Positions 8,431-16,690 of a DNA stretch of 36,198 nt are shown in pieces. The stretch comes from Novosphingobium sp. (GTDB lineage Bacteria; Pseudomonadota; Alphaproteobacteria; Sphingomonadales; Sphingomonadaceae), in contig JACDQK010000153.1 in assembly GCA_015657645.1 (NCBI GenBank), forward strand, positions 1-36,198, written 5' to 3'. The number at the start of each line of letters is the position of its first letter. The first letter of the stretch is position 1. The notes under the pieces are model-generated. The model did not search any database and was not told the DNA's origin. It was given only the letters and a program-made list of their open reading frames with translations. The translations under genes and the position numbers were made by a program.

Positions 8431-9266
8431 CCGTCTTTTCCCCCGCCGAACGCGAACGTTTCGCCGCGCACTATCCGGAAGTGCCGCACAAGCTGGCCCA
8501 TGCCCTGGGCCGCCATCCGCTGCTCGAGCTGGATGCCCTCGCCCGCCTGGCCGAAGCGCTGCCGGCGGAATCGATCGAGTACAACCAGGCTGACCTGCCG
8601 ATCGGCATCGACGGCAAGCCCGACCCGACCGGCATCCCGATCGGCGAAACGATCCGCAAGATCGAACAGACCGGGTCCTGGGCCGCGCTCAAGAATGTCG
8701 AGCAGGTGCCCGAATATGCCGCGCTGCTGGCCGACCTGCTGGCCGAAATCCAGCCGCAGATCGAGGCGAAGACCGGGCGGATGATGAAGACGCAGGCCTT
8801 CATCTTCATCACCAGCCCGAACGGCGTGACGCCCTATCACTTCGATCCGGAGCACAACATCCTGCTGCAGATCCGCGGCTCCAAGGTGATGACCCAGTTC
8901 CCGGCGGGCGATGCCGCCTATGCCCCGGACGAGGTCCACGAGGCCTACCACACCGGCGGCGGGCGCGAGCTGAAGTGGCGCGACGAGCTGCTGGCGGGTG
9001 GTACCGAATTTCCGCTCAAGGCCGGCGAGGCGCTGTTCGTGCCGGTGATGGCCCCGCATTTCGTCCGCAACGGGCCGGAGCCGTCGGTCTCGCTCTCGAT
9101 CACCTGGCGCTCGGAATGGTCATTTGCCGAGGCCGATGCGCGGGCCTTCAATTCGGTCCTGCGCCGGATCGGCCTCAGGCCGCGTCAACCGGGCCGCTGG
9201 CCGCATCGCAACGTTGCCAAGGCGCTGGGCTGGCGGGTGGTGCGGCGCTTGTCGCTGCGGGCTTAA
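8427..9266 (+). CDS. Cupin-like (JmjC-type) protein, possible Fe(II)/2-oxoglutarate oxygenase
   Basis: The 279-residue product carries the metal-binding pattern of cupin-8/JmjC-like oxygenases: His138 and Asp140 in YHFDPEHNI, and a distal His211 in MAPHFVRNGPEPSVSLSITW. The order is an N-terminal helical part (1-110), the double-stranded beta-helix (about 115-235) and a basic C-terminal tail rich in Arg. The start ATG overlaps the GNAT stop as ATGA. The tight coupling suggests both enzymes act on the same, unidentified substrate. Hydroxylase activity is inferred from the conserved HxD...H triad only. Confidence 0.75.
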   Translation: MTVFSPAERERFAAHYPEVPHKLAHALGRHPLLELDALARLAEALPAESIEYNQADLPIGIDGKPDPTGIPIGETIRKIEQTGSWAALKNVEQVPEYAALLADLLAEIQPQIEAKTGRMMKTQAFIFITSPNGVTPYHFDPEHNILLQIRGSKVMTQFPAGDAAYAPDEVHEAYHTGGGRELKWRDELLAGGTEFPLKAGEALFVPVMAPHFVRNGPEPSVSLSITWRSEWSFAEADARAFNSVLRRIGLRPRQPGRWPHRNVAKALGWRVVRRLSLRA

Positions 9267-9321
9267 CCGACCGGCTAAAACCGGATTGACGGGCGCGGAC
9301 GCCGCCCGCAAAGGGCATGAC

Positions 9322-10215
9322 ATGGCTGATGCTGATCCTACGCCCCAAGAGCTCGTTCGCTGGCTGGTCAAGCTGCTGGACGTCAAGCACGTTAGCGGAG
9401 ACGAGTTTACCGGGCGCCGCAAGCGCGGAGGGATCGGACGGGTGTTCGGCGGTCAGGTCATCGCCCAGGCGCTCGCCGCTGCGGAACGGACCGTATCGGA
9501 AGACCGCTCGGCGCACTCCCTGCACGCCTATTTCCTGCGCGGCGGCAGCGAAGATCATGAGATCGAGTTCTCGGTCGCGCGGGACTTTGACGGCAAGTCC
9601 TTCTCCAACCGGCGCGTCGTGGCCAGCCAGCAAGGCAACCCCATCCTGAACTTCACGGCTTCGTTCCAGCGGCACCAGGAAGGCTTGCACCACCAGGAAT
9701 CGTCCATGCCGGACGTGCCTGGACCCGAAGAGCTCCCCTCTGAAGCAGACCTGCGCCGCCAGATTGCGGACAAGATGGATCCGGCCCAGCGGCACCAGTT
9801 CCTGCAGCCGCGGCCGATCGAATTGCGCGGTGTCGAAGGACGGCACTGGCTCAACGACGGGCCTGCCCCGCCCTATGCCAATTCCTGGTTCCGCGCAGTT
9901 GCACCGCTGCCCGACGATCCGCGCATCCACCGCGCCGTGTTGGCCTATGCCAGCGACATGACACTGCTTGGCACTTGCGCCCTGCCGCACGGCCTGTCGT
10001 GGTCCCGCGGCGAAGTGGTCAGCGCCAGCCTGGACCACGCGGTGTGGTTCCACGATGATTTCCGCGCCGACGAATGGCTGCTCTATGCCACCGACAGCCC
10101 CTGGTCCGATCGCGGCCGCGGCTTTAACCGCGGCCGGATTTTCACGCAGGACGGCCGCCTGGTCGCCAGCGTCGCGCAGGAAGGCATGATCCGCCGGGCC
10201 ACGCCCAAGGCCTGA
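9322..10215 (+). CDS. tesB: Acyl-CoA thioesterase II (TesB-type, double hotdog)
   Basis: The enzyme hydrolyses medium- to long-chain acyl-CoA to free fatty acid and CoA in the cytoplasm. The 297-residue length fits the TesB family (about 286-290). The N-terminal hotdog contains RVFGGQVIAQALAAAERTV and LHAYFLRGGS. The C-terminal hotdog contains YASDMTLLGT with the catalytic Asp, SLDHAVWFHDDFRADEWLLY, and SVAQEGMIR with the Gln of the active-site network. The ATG at 9322 follows an AAAGGG; the frame is open further upstream but that part overlaps the cupin gene out of frame. It lies 55 nt after the cupin-like gene and converges on the VOC gene. Confidence 0.93.
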   Translation: MADADPTPQELVRWLVKLLDVKHVSGDEFTGRRKRGGIGRVFGGQVIAQALAAAERTVSEDRSAHSLHAYFLRGGSEDHEIEFSVARDFDGKSFSNRRVVASQQGNPILNFTASFQRHQEGLHHQESSMPDVPGPEELPSEADLRRQIADKMDPAQRHQFLQPRPIELRGVEGRHWLNDGPAPPYANSWFRAVAPLPDDPRIHRAVLAYASDMTLLGTCALPHGLSWSRGEVVSASLDHAVWFHDDFRADEWLLYATDSPWSDRGRGFNRGRIFTQDGRLVASVAQEGMIRRATPKA

Positions 10216-10226
10216 GGCCGATCGCG

Positions 10227-10610
10227 TCAGGGCTGGTAGGGCTTAGGCTCCCACAGCTCGATCTTGCGGCCTTCGGGGTCCATCAGGTGCGCGAAGCGGC
10301 CATTGCCTTCGTCGGGGAACAGCTTGACCGGTTCAACCCCCGCCGCTGCAGCCTGGGCCAGCATGCCGTCGAGATCGTCGACCATCAGGTTGAACATGAA
10401 TTCCTTGTCGGACGGCGCGAAGTAATCGGTTTCGGCTGAAAAGGGTGAGAACACCGTGCCGGCGCCCGGATGGGCAGCAGCAAGATCGGGCGTGAAGAAG
10501 GCGCCCCATTCGTCGCCGGCAATGCCCAGCACGCGGTTGTACCAGTCACGCGTTGCCGCCGGATCGGCCGACTTGAAGAACAGGCCGCCGAGGCCAAGAA
10601 CTTTCGCCAT
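10227..10610 (-). CDS. VOC (glyoxalase/bleomycin-resistance/dioxygenase) superfamily protein
   Basis: This 127-residue protein is a single-chain VOC fold with two beta-alpha-beta-beta-beta modules. It opens with FFKSADPAATRDWYNRVLGI, typical of the first module, and ends with GRFAHLMDPEGRKIELWEP, where the Glu of KIELWEP is the usual metal ligand. The usual first-module His ligand is not obvious. The ATG at 10610 lies 6 nt after AGGAG, which decides the start over the longer open frame. It begins only 19 nt after the uvrC stop and is probably co-transcribed with it. The substrate is unknown. Confidence 0.85.
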   Translation of the reverse strand: MAKVLGLGGLFFKSADPAATRDWYNRVLGIAGDEWGAFFTPDLAAAHPGAGTVFSPFSAETDYFAPSDKEFMFNLMVDDLDGMLAQAAAAGVEPVKLFPDEGNGRFAHLMDPEGRKIELWEPKPYQP

Positions 10611-10629
10611 TTCAGACTCCTGCTGTGGT

Positions 10630-12564
10630 TCAGCCACCTGGATGGTAGAAGTCATAGACTGTCTGGGCAACCGTCCCGCTCACCCCCGGCGCGCGCTGCA
10701 GGTCTTCGAGGCTCGCCGCGCGGACCTTGCTGGCCGTGCCGAAGTGCAGCAGCAGCGCGCGCTTGCGGGCCGGGCCGATGCCGGGGATTTCATCGAGCGG
10801 TGATGCGGTGATCGCGCGGCTGCGCTTTTCGCGATGCGCCCCGATGGCAAAGCGGTGAACCTCGTCGCGCAATCGCTGGAGGTGGAACAGCAGCGGCGAA
10901 TTTTCGGGCAGCATCTTTTCGCGCCCGTCAGGGAAGTGAAACACCTCGCGCCCGTCGCGCCCGTGGTGCGGCCCCTTGGCGATGGCAATCAGCGGCACGT
11001 CCTCGATCCCGAGGTCCTCCAGCGTATCGCGCGCAGCTGACATCTGGCCCTTGCCGCCGTCAATCAGGACCAGATCGGGCCACATCCCGCTGTCGCGATC
11101 CGGGTCCTCGTCCTGGACGCGGGCGAAGCGGCGCTGGAACACTTCGCGCATCATCGCGAAGTCATCGTTGGTCTGGGCGGTCTTGATGTTCCACTTGCGG
11201 TACTGGCCCTTGATGAAGCCATCCGGCCCGGCCACAATCATCGCGCCCAGCGCCTGGGCGCCCTGAATGTGGCTATTGTCGTAGACCTCGATCCGCTGGG
11301 GCGGCTCCGGCAGCTCCAGGAACTCCGCCAGTTCGCGATTGAGCCGGGCCTTGGTGCCGCTCTCCGCTGCCCGGCGATCCAGCGCTTCAGTCGCATTGCG
11401 CTGGGCCTGCTCCATCAGCCGCCGCCGGTCGCCGCGCTGCGGGACTGACAGCTCGACCTTGCCGCCGGCCGGTCCGGCAAAGGCCTCCGCCAGCAGGTCA
11501 GCCTCGGGCAGCTCGCGGTCGACCAGGATCAGCCGCGGCGGTGGCACCTCTTCATAGAACTGGGCGAGGAAGGCGGTCAGCACTTCCTCTGCGCTCAGGC
11601 CATCGGTGTGGCCGGGGAAGAAGGCGCGGTGCCCCCAGTTCTGCCCGCCGCGAATGAAGAAGGCCTGGATCCCGAACTGGCCACTCTTCTCGGCAATCGC
11701 GAAGACATCGGCATTGCCGACGCCCTCGGCATTCACGGCTTGGCTGCCCTGAATGAAAGTCGCGGCGCGCAGCCGGTCGCGCAACATGGCCGCGCGTTCG
11801 AAGTCGAGCGCTGCGGCGGCTTCCTCCATCTGGGCATTGAGCTTCGCCTGGACTGCCGAGCTTTTACCGCCGAGGAAATCCTTCGCCTCGCTGACCAGCT
11901 CATCATAGCCCGCAGCGTCGATTCGCCCGACGCAGGGGGCCGAACAGCGCTTGATCTGGTAAAGCAGGCACGGCCGATCGCGGCGGCTGAAAAAGTTGTC
12001 AGTGCAGGACCTTAGCAGGAACAGCTTCTGCAGCGCGTTAATCGTGGTATTGACCGACCCCGCGCTGGCGAAGGGGCCATAGTAATTGCCCTTGGCCTTG
12101 CGCGCGCCGCGATGCTTGGTGATCCGCGGGAAGTCGTGATCGGCGCGCAGCAGGATGAAGGGGAAGCTTTTGTCGTCGCGCAGCAGGACGTTGTAAGGCG
12201 GGCGATAGCGCTTGATCAGCTGTGCTTCGAGCAGCAGCGCCTCAGCCTCGGAATTGGTGGTGACAATCGTCATCGCCCGGGTCTGGCTGACCATCCGCTT
12301 GAGCCGCAGCGGCAGCCGCTCGACCTGGGTATAATTCGCTACCCGGTTCTTCAGCGCCCGCGCCTTGCCGACATAGAGCACATCGCCGCGCGCATCGAGC
12401 ATGCGGTAGACCCCCGGCTTGGGCTTCAGCGTCGCCTGCACCTCGCGGATCGCAGCCACGCCAGCCTCCAGATCGGGCTGGCTGCCCTTGACCGTATAGG
12501 TCGCGCGCTCCTCGTTGAAGCGTTCGGCGGCATTGGGTTGGTCAGGACGTCCGGCGCGGGCCAT
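10630..12564 (-). CDS. uvrC: Excinuclease ABC subunit C
   Basis: UvrC makes the dual incisions of nucleotide excision repair after UvrAB has marked the lesion. The 644-residue product has the full set of domains. An N-terminal GIY-YIG nuclease comes first (KPGVYRMLDARGDVLYVGKA, about residues 53-72). A Cys-containing stretch follows (CTDNFFSRRDRPCLLYQIKR), then a UVR helix pair near residue 250 (EEAAAALDFERAAMLRDRL). The RNase H-like second nuclease carries IEVYDNSHIQGAQALGAMIV and DLVLIDGGKGQM. A C-terminal helix-hairpin-helix pair ends it (IPGIGPARKRALLLHFGT). The start ATG at 12564 precedes a slightly extended, Arg/Glu-rich N-terminus. Confidence 0.97.
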   Translation of the reverse strand: MARAGRPDQPNAAERFNEERATYTVKGSQPDLEAGVAAIREVQATLKPKPGVYRMLDARGDVLYVGKARALKNRVANYTQVERLPLRLKRMVSQTRAMTIVTTNSEAEALLLEAQLIKRYRPPYNVLLRDDKSFPFILLRADHDFPRITKHRGARKAKGNYYGPFASAGSVNTTINALQKLFLLRSCTDNFFSRRDRPCLLYQIKRCSAPCVGRIDAAGYDELVSEAKDFLGGKSSAVQAKLNAQMEEAAAALDFERAAMLRDRLRAATFIQGSQAVNAEGVGNADVFAIAEKSGQFGIQAFFIRGGQNWGHRAFFPGHTDGLSAEEVLTAFLAQFYEEVPPPRLILVDRELPEADLLAEAFAGPAGGKVELSVPQRGDRRRLMEQAQRNATEALDRRAAESGTKARLNRELAEFLELPEPPQRIEVYDNSHIQGAQALGAMIVAGPDGFIKGQYRKWNIKTAQTNDDFAMMREVFQRRFARVQDEDPDRDSGMWPDLVLIDGGKGQMSAARDTLEDLGIEDVPLIAIAKGPHHGRDGREVFHFPDGREKMLPENSPLLFHLQRLRDEVHRFAIGAHREKRSRAITASPLDEIPGIGPARKRALLLHFGTASKVRAASLEDLQRAPGVSGTVAQTVYDFYHPGG

Positions 12565-12607
12565 GGGTCCCCATTAGGGACGATGTGGGCTAGGCAAAAG
12601 GCCAATG

Positions 12608-12635
12608 TTGACGCCGGGGGATCGTCTGTTAGGCT
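12608..12635 (+). promoter_or_regulatory. Promoter of the WS/DGAT operon (TTGACG-N16-TAGGCT)
   Basis: TTGACG (12608-12613) and TAGGCT (12630-12635) are 16 nt apart in the divergent gap between uvrC and the acyltransferase gene. They lie about 50 nt upstream of the TTG start at 12687. Confidence 0.55.
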
Positions 12636-12686
12636 CTCCCGCAATTACAGGCCGTTGCACCGGTCGGATGCAGGAGGGGATCAGGT

Positions 12687-14276
12687 TTGCGTCAGCTCCA
12701 GGGGATGGATGCGTCGTTCGTGGCGCTTGAGACGCGCAACTCGCCGATGCACATCGGCTCGATCCTGATCTACAATCCTGAAACGGCCCCGGGTGGCTTT
12801 GTCCGCTTTAAGGATATCCTAGCCTTCATGGAAAGCCGGATGCAGCTGTCGCGCACCATGCGGCAGCGGCTGGTGCGGGTGCCGTTCGATCTCGACTATC
12901 CGTACTGGATCGAGGATCCGGATTTCGATCTGGAATACCACGTCCGCCACGTCGCCCTGCCCAAGCCGGGTGACTGGCGCCAGCTGTGCATCCAGGCTGC
13001 GCGGGTCTTCGCCCGGCCGCTCGACCTCACACGCCCGCCGTGGGAATTCACGGTGATCGAAGGGCTCGACAACATCCCCGGCGTGCCCAAGGGCAGCTAC
13101 GCCATGGTCACCAAGGTGCACCATGCGGCGATCGACGGGATGAGCGGGATCGACCTGATGGAGGCGCTCCATACGCTGCTGCCCGACACGCCCCCGCCCT
13201 CCGAGCCGGACAACTGGCAGCCGGAAGCGGTCCCCAGCCCGGCCTCGCTGATCGCCAAGTCCTGGCTCAATGCCGTTGCCAATCCGGTCCGCCAGCTTGA
13301 AGTTGCCGCCAAGGCCATGCCGGGCCTCGCCCGCGCTGTGAAGGGTCTCGCGACCAAGGATTTTGCCCTCCACGGCGAGATGATCGCCCCGCGCACCCGC
13401 TTCAACCAGGTGATCTCGACCAGCCGCGTGGTCGAAGGCCGCTCGGTCCCACTGTCCGATATCAAGGCGATCCGCACCGCGGTGGAAGGGGCCAAGGTCA
13501 ACGACGTGTTCCTGACCATCATCGGCGGGGCCATGCGCAAGTACCTTGAGGCCAAGGACGACCTGCCGGACAAGACCCTGACCGCGATGGCGCCGATTTC
13601 GGTGCGCGGGAAGGACGAAAAGGGCGACATGGGCAACCAGGTCGCGGCGATGATCGCGCCGCTGGGCACGCACCTGGCCGATCCGATTGACCGGCTCGAA
13701 TACGTCTTCTCGCAGACCGCCAATTCCAAGGCCATGACTGACGCGCTCGGCGCCCGCAACATGACCGAGATGAGCAAGGTCAGCCCGGCACTGTTCATGG
13801 CGCTGGCCGCCCAGGCCTATACCCGCCTTGGCCTCGCCAACCGGGTCGCCCTGCCCTTCACCACGGTGGTGACCAATGTTCCGGGTCCGCCAGTGCCGAT
13901 CTATTCGGCCGGGGCGCGGCTGGAAAGCATGATGGGCCTGCTGTGCCTGACCGATGGCTTGGGCCTGGGTCACGTCGTGCAGAGTTATGTCAAGGAGGCG
14001 ACGATCGCCTTCACCGCCTGCCGCAACCTGCTGCCCGATCCGGAGTTCTACGCCCAGTGCATCGAAGACAGCTTCCACGAGCTGCGCGAAGCCGCGGCGA
14101 AGATGCCGGAACCGCGCGTTCCCTCGGCAAAACCCGTCAAGCCAGCAAAGGCCGCAGCCAAATCGGCCAAGCCCACCGCGAAGCCAAAAGCCGCGCCCAA
14201 AGTGAAAACCACAACGACAAAGAAGCCGGCCACCAAGAAGCCGGCCACCAAAAGCAGGAAGGTCGCCAAAAAATGA
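12687..14276 (+). CDS. Wax ester synthase/diacylglycerol acyltransferase (WS/DGAT) family O-acyltransferase
   Basis: WS/DGAT enzymes transfer an acyl group from acyl-CoA to a long-chain alcohol or diacylglycerol at the membrane face, making storage lipids. The 529-residue protein has the catalytic HHxxxDG motif at His145-Gly151 (KVHHAAIDGMSG), an N-terminal LQGMDASFVALE start, and the PLF-like and VVTNVPGPPVPIYSAGARL region near residues 390-415. The last ~55 residues form a Lys/Ala/Pro-rich tail not found in typical members. The start is a TTG at 12687, 7-8 nt after a strong AGGAGGGG; no ATG fits the family N-terminus. Its stop overlaps the hydrolase start (ATGA). Storage-lipid synthesis is a family inference; the substrate is not shown. 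Confidence 0.88.
   Translation: MRQLQGMDASFVALETRNSPMHIGSILIYNPETAPGGFVRFKDILAFMESRMQLSRTMRQRLVRVPFDLDYPYWIEDPDFDLEYHVRHVALPKPGDWRQLCIQAARVFARPLDLTRPPWEFTVIEGLDNIPGVPKGSYAMVTKVHHAAIDGMSGIDLMEALHTLLPDTPPPSEPDNWQPEAVPSPASLIAKSWLNAVANPVRQLEVAAKAMPGLARAVKGLATKDFALHGEMIAPRTRFNQVISTSRVVEGRSVPLSDIKAIRTAVEGAKVNDVFLTIIGGAMRKYLEAKDDLPDKTLTAMAPISVRGKDEKGDMGNQVAAMIAPLGTHLADPIDRLEYVFSQTANSKAMTDALGARNMTEMSKVSPALFMALAAQAYTRLGLANRVALPFTTVVTNVPGPPVPIYSAGARLESMMGLLCLTDGLGLGHVVQSYVKEATIAFTACRNLLPDPEFYAQCIEDSFHELREAAAKMPEPRVPSAKPVKPAKAAAKSAKPTAKPKAAPKVKTTTTKKPATKKPATKSRKVAKK
14220..14249 (+). repeat. Tandem 15-bp repeat (2 copies) in the WS/DGAT tail
   Basis: Two perfect copies of AAGAAGCCGGCCACC lie side by side and encode KKPAT twice. 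They are part of the low-complexity basic tail, so the tail length may vary between strains by slippage. Confidence 0.85.
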
Positions 14277-15069
14277 CAGCAGCCAGTGCCGCATTCCCGC
14301 AGCCGAGCCATGCTCGGCCGCCCTCGCGCCTGTTCGCCTTTGCCGAGCCGCGCGCCTTGCTGGAACTGGCGGCGTTCTATGCGGTGCGGCCCTATCTTTC
14401 CAACCTGCCGGAAGGCGATGGCCACCCGGTGCTGGTCCTGCCGGGCTTCCTGGCCTCCGACAGTTCGACTGCACCTTTGCGCAAGCTGCTCAAGCAGCTT
14501 GGCTATGATGCGCGCGGCTGGGGCATGGGCCGCAACGTGCGGATCGACGCGCCGCGCGTGCACGAGATGGAATCGATGCTGCTGCGGATCTACCGCGAGA
14601 CCGGCCGCAAGGTCTCGATCGTCGGCTGGAGCCTGGGCGGCGTCTTCGCCCGCGAGCTGGCCAAGGCCCACCCCGAAGCGGTCCGCTGGTGATCTCGCTC
14701 GGCAGTCCGATCTCTGACGACCGCCGCCATTCCAACGCCGCGCGCTTGTTCGAATATCTCAATGGCCGCGATCCGGAGCCGATCCGCCAGGGCCGCTTCG
14801 TCGATCTCCACCGCGCGCCGCCAGTGCCGACCACTTCGATCCTGACCAAGACCGATGGCGTGGTCCACTGGCGCGGTTCGGTGCAGAAGCGCTGCGCCCA
14901 TCCGCACACCGAAAACATCGAGGTGCTGGCCAGCCACTGCGGTCTGGGCTTCAATCCCAGCGCGGTCATCGCCATCGTCGACCGCCTGTTGCAGCCCGAG
15001 GGTGAGTGGAAGCCGTTTGAGCCGCGCCTGTCGCAGCGCTGGATGTTCCCCAAGACCAGCCTGCAATAG
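14273..15069 (+). pseudogene. Alpha/beta hydrolase (lipase-like), single-base frameshift
   Basis: The N-terminal part reads MTAASAAFPQPSHARPP, then HPVLVLPGFLASDSST and the nucleophile elbow GWSLGGVFARELA. It hits a TGA at 14690-14692 right after PEAVRW. The rest of the fold follows in another frame from about 14689: VISLGSPISDD, then TKTDGVVHW (candidate catalytic Asp) and LASHCGLGFNP (candidate catalytic His), to a TAG at 15067. Adding one C (CGCTGG to CGCCTGG at about 14686) joins the halves as VRLVISLG and gives about 265 residues. The ATGA overlap with the WS/DGAT gene indicates an operon. It is likely a lipase or esterase working beside the acyltransferase. Sequence error is more likely than real decay because both halves are otherwise intact. 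Confidence 0.8.
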
Positions 15070-15074
15070 ACTCA

Positions 15075-16016
15075 ATGTCTACCCGTCACCTGGTCGATCC
15101 CGAGCTGCTGCCGCTGCTCGATCTGCTGCCACCGACCGATCTGGCGGCAATGGACCTGGGTGAGCTGCGCGTGACCAGCAACGCGCGCTATGCTTTCCTG
15201 GGCGCCCCGCCGCTTGCCCCGGTTGTCCACACCATCGCCGGACCGGGCGGTCCGCTGGAGATCTATCTCTACGATCCGGCGCCCGGCGCACCCGGACGGG
15301 CCGCGCTGCTCCATATCCATGGCGGCGGGATGATCATGGGTTCGGCCAGCGTGATGCAGGCCGGGCCTGCGGCCATGGCGCAGGCGCTGGGGATCCCGGT
15401 TGCCTCGGTCGAGTACCGGCTCGCCCCGGAGCACCCCTTCCCCGCCCCGCAGGAAGATTGCCTCGCCGCACTGAAGTGGCTGGCCGGACTTGCCGAAGTC
15501 GATCCCGAACGGATTGGCATCACCGGTGAAAGCGCCGGCGGCGGCCTGGCCGCAGCGGTCGCGCTGATGGCCCGCGATCTGGGTGGTCCGCAGCTGGCCG
15601 CGCAGTTCCTGACCTATCCGATGCTGGACCACCGCACCGGCAGCGCCAATTGCCCCTATGACAACGCGACGACCGGGGAGTTTGTCTGGACCCGCTCCTC
15701 GAACCGCTTTGGCTGGGGCGCCTTGCAGGGGACTTACCAGCCGACCGACGAACGGCGCGGCTGGTACTCGCCCACCCTGGCGGAGGACTTGTCCGGCCTG
15801 CCGCCGACCTGGATCGGCATGGGCAGCCTTGACCTGTTTTACGACGAAGACCTCGACTTTGCCCGCCGCCTCGTCGCGGCCGGGGTGCCGGTTGAGCTCC
15901 ATTCCTATCCCGGTGCGATCCACGCTTTCAACGCGGTCGCGGAAAGCCGCCTGGCCAAGGCCTATGGCCGCGATCTGATGGGCGCCATGGCGCATTGGCT
16001 GCAGGTCGCCAGATAA
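15075..16016 (+). CDS. Alpha/beta hydrolase, family IV (hormone-sensitive lipase-like) esterase
   Basis: The 313-residue cytoplasmic esterase shows the family IV pattern. The oxyanion motif HGGG begins at His82 (HIHGGGMIM). The nucleophile is Ser153 in GESAGGGLAA. The acid is the Asp in GSLDLFYDED and the base is the His in GAIHAFNAV. The YRLAPEHPFPA segment that follows HGGG in this family is present. The ATG at 15075 lies five bases after the preceding stop, so it belongs to the WS/DGAT operon as the third gene. Substrates are probably short-chain or medium-chain esters; that is a family inference. A hairpin terminator follows. Confidence 0.92.
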   Translation: MSTRHLVDPELLPLLDLLPPTDLAAMDLGELRVTSNARYAFLGAPPLAPVVHTIAGPGGPLEIYLYDPAPGAPGRAALLHIHGGGMIMGSASVMQAGPAAMAQALGIPVASVEYRLAPEHPFPAPQEDCLAALKWLAGLAEVDPERIGITGESAGGGLAAAVALMARDLGGPQLAAQFLTYPMLDHRTGSANCPYDNATTGEFVWTRSSNRFGWGALQGTYQPTDERRGWYSPTLAEDLSGLPPTWIGMGSLDLFYDEDLDFARRLVAAGVPVELHSYPGAIHAFNAVAESRLAKAYGRDLMGAMAHWLQVAR

Positions 16017-16022
16017 GCAAAA

Positions 16023-16050
16023 GGGCCGCGCGAGCTTCCCCGCACGGCCC
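16023..16050. terminator. Bidirectional hairpin between convergent genes
   Basis: GGGCCGCGCG pairs with CGCACGGCCC (one mismatch) around an 8-nt loop. On the minus strand it is followed by TTTTGC and on the plus strand by CTTCCTT. It sits between the esterase stop and the stop of the convergent exported protein, so it probably ends both transcripts. Confidence 0.65.
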
Positions 16051-16070
16051 CTTCCTTCATTTCCGTCCGA

Positions 16071-16586
16071 TCAGATCGCCTGGCCGTCCACGTTGACGTT
16101 GCGGATTCGGCCGTCGCGGTCGATCACGCAGCTGAAGCTGCCATTGCCGGTAGTCGTACCGGCAACCCGCCAGCCGCCATCGGCGCGGTTGACACTCTCG
16201 ACCTCGCCGACGCGGGTCTTGCCGCGGTTCACTTCATCGATGCAGCGGTTGATTGCGCTGTCGATGCCGGTGCCTTCGCGCCATTCGGGGCGATCGTCGT
16301 CGCTGCCATAACGCGGCGCTTCCTCGCGATCGCGGGGGAGCGGCTGGCGATAATCGTCCTGCTGCTGGCGCTGCTTGTTGGCCTTGCTGGCGGCGCTGGC
16401 GATCGCGGCGATCCCGCCGATGATCAGAATGCCGGCGAGGATATCGCCGCCATCGACCCGGTCGTGGTTGCGGTAATGCCCGCCCCAGCCGCCACCCCAG
16501 CCGCGTGCCATGGCTGGCGTTGCGGCCATCGAAAACGATGCTGCCAGCGCCAGGGCGGCTGCGCTCCGCTTGAACTTACCCGTCAT
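16071..16586 (-). CDS. Exported Gly-zipper protein of unknown function (paralogue A)
   Basis: I do not recognise a function. The 171-residue product has a signal peptide (MTGKFKRSAAALALAASFSM, cleavage near TPAMA), a Gly/Trp-rich stretch, then a hydrophobic glycine-zipper segment GDILAGILIIGGIAAIASAA. A polar linker follows, with a C-terminal domain containing one Cys pair (INRCIDEVNRG and FSCVIDRDGRIRNVNVDG) that may form a disulfide. The ATG at 16586 is preceded by GGAAGGGG and was preferred to a GTG six codons upstream. It is the downstream neighbour and paralogue of the gene at 16691-17305, sharing the zipper and the C-terminal pattern. Periplasmic or envelope-attached location is inferred. 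Confidence 0.75.
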   Translation of the reverse strand: MTGKFKRSAAALALAASFSMAATPAMARGWGGGWGGHYRNHDRVDGGDILAGILIIGGIAAIASAASKANKQRQQQDDYRQPLPRDREEAPRYGSDDDRPEWREGTGIDSAINRCIDEVNRGKTRVGEVESVNRADGGWRVAGTTTGNGSFSCVIDRDGRIRNVNVDGQAI

Positions 16587-16636
16587 CTGCTTGACCCCTT
16601 CCACCGCGCGACTCGCGCCAATGCTAACAAGGACTT

Positions 16637-16670
16637 GGGCGATTCAGGCTTTCGCTTGCCTGAACCGCCC
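16637..16670 (-). other. 13-bp hairpin between the two paralogous genes
   Basis: On the minus strand GGGCGGTTCAGGC pairs with GCCTGAATCGCCC (12 Watson-Crick pairs and one G-U) around an 8-nt loop. No T-run follows. It could end or stabilise the upstream paralogue's mRNA. Confidence 0.5.
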
Positions 16671-16690
16671 GTCGTCCGGATGCTCAGCGG

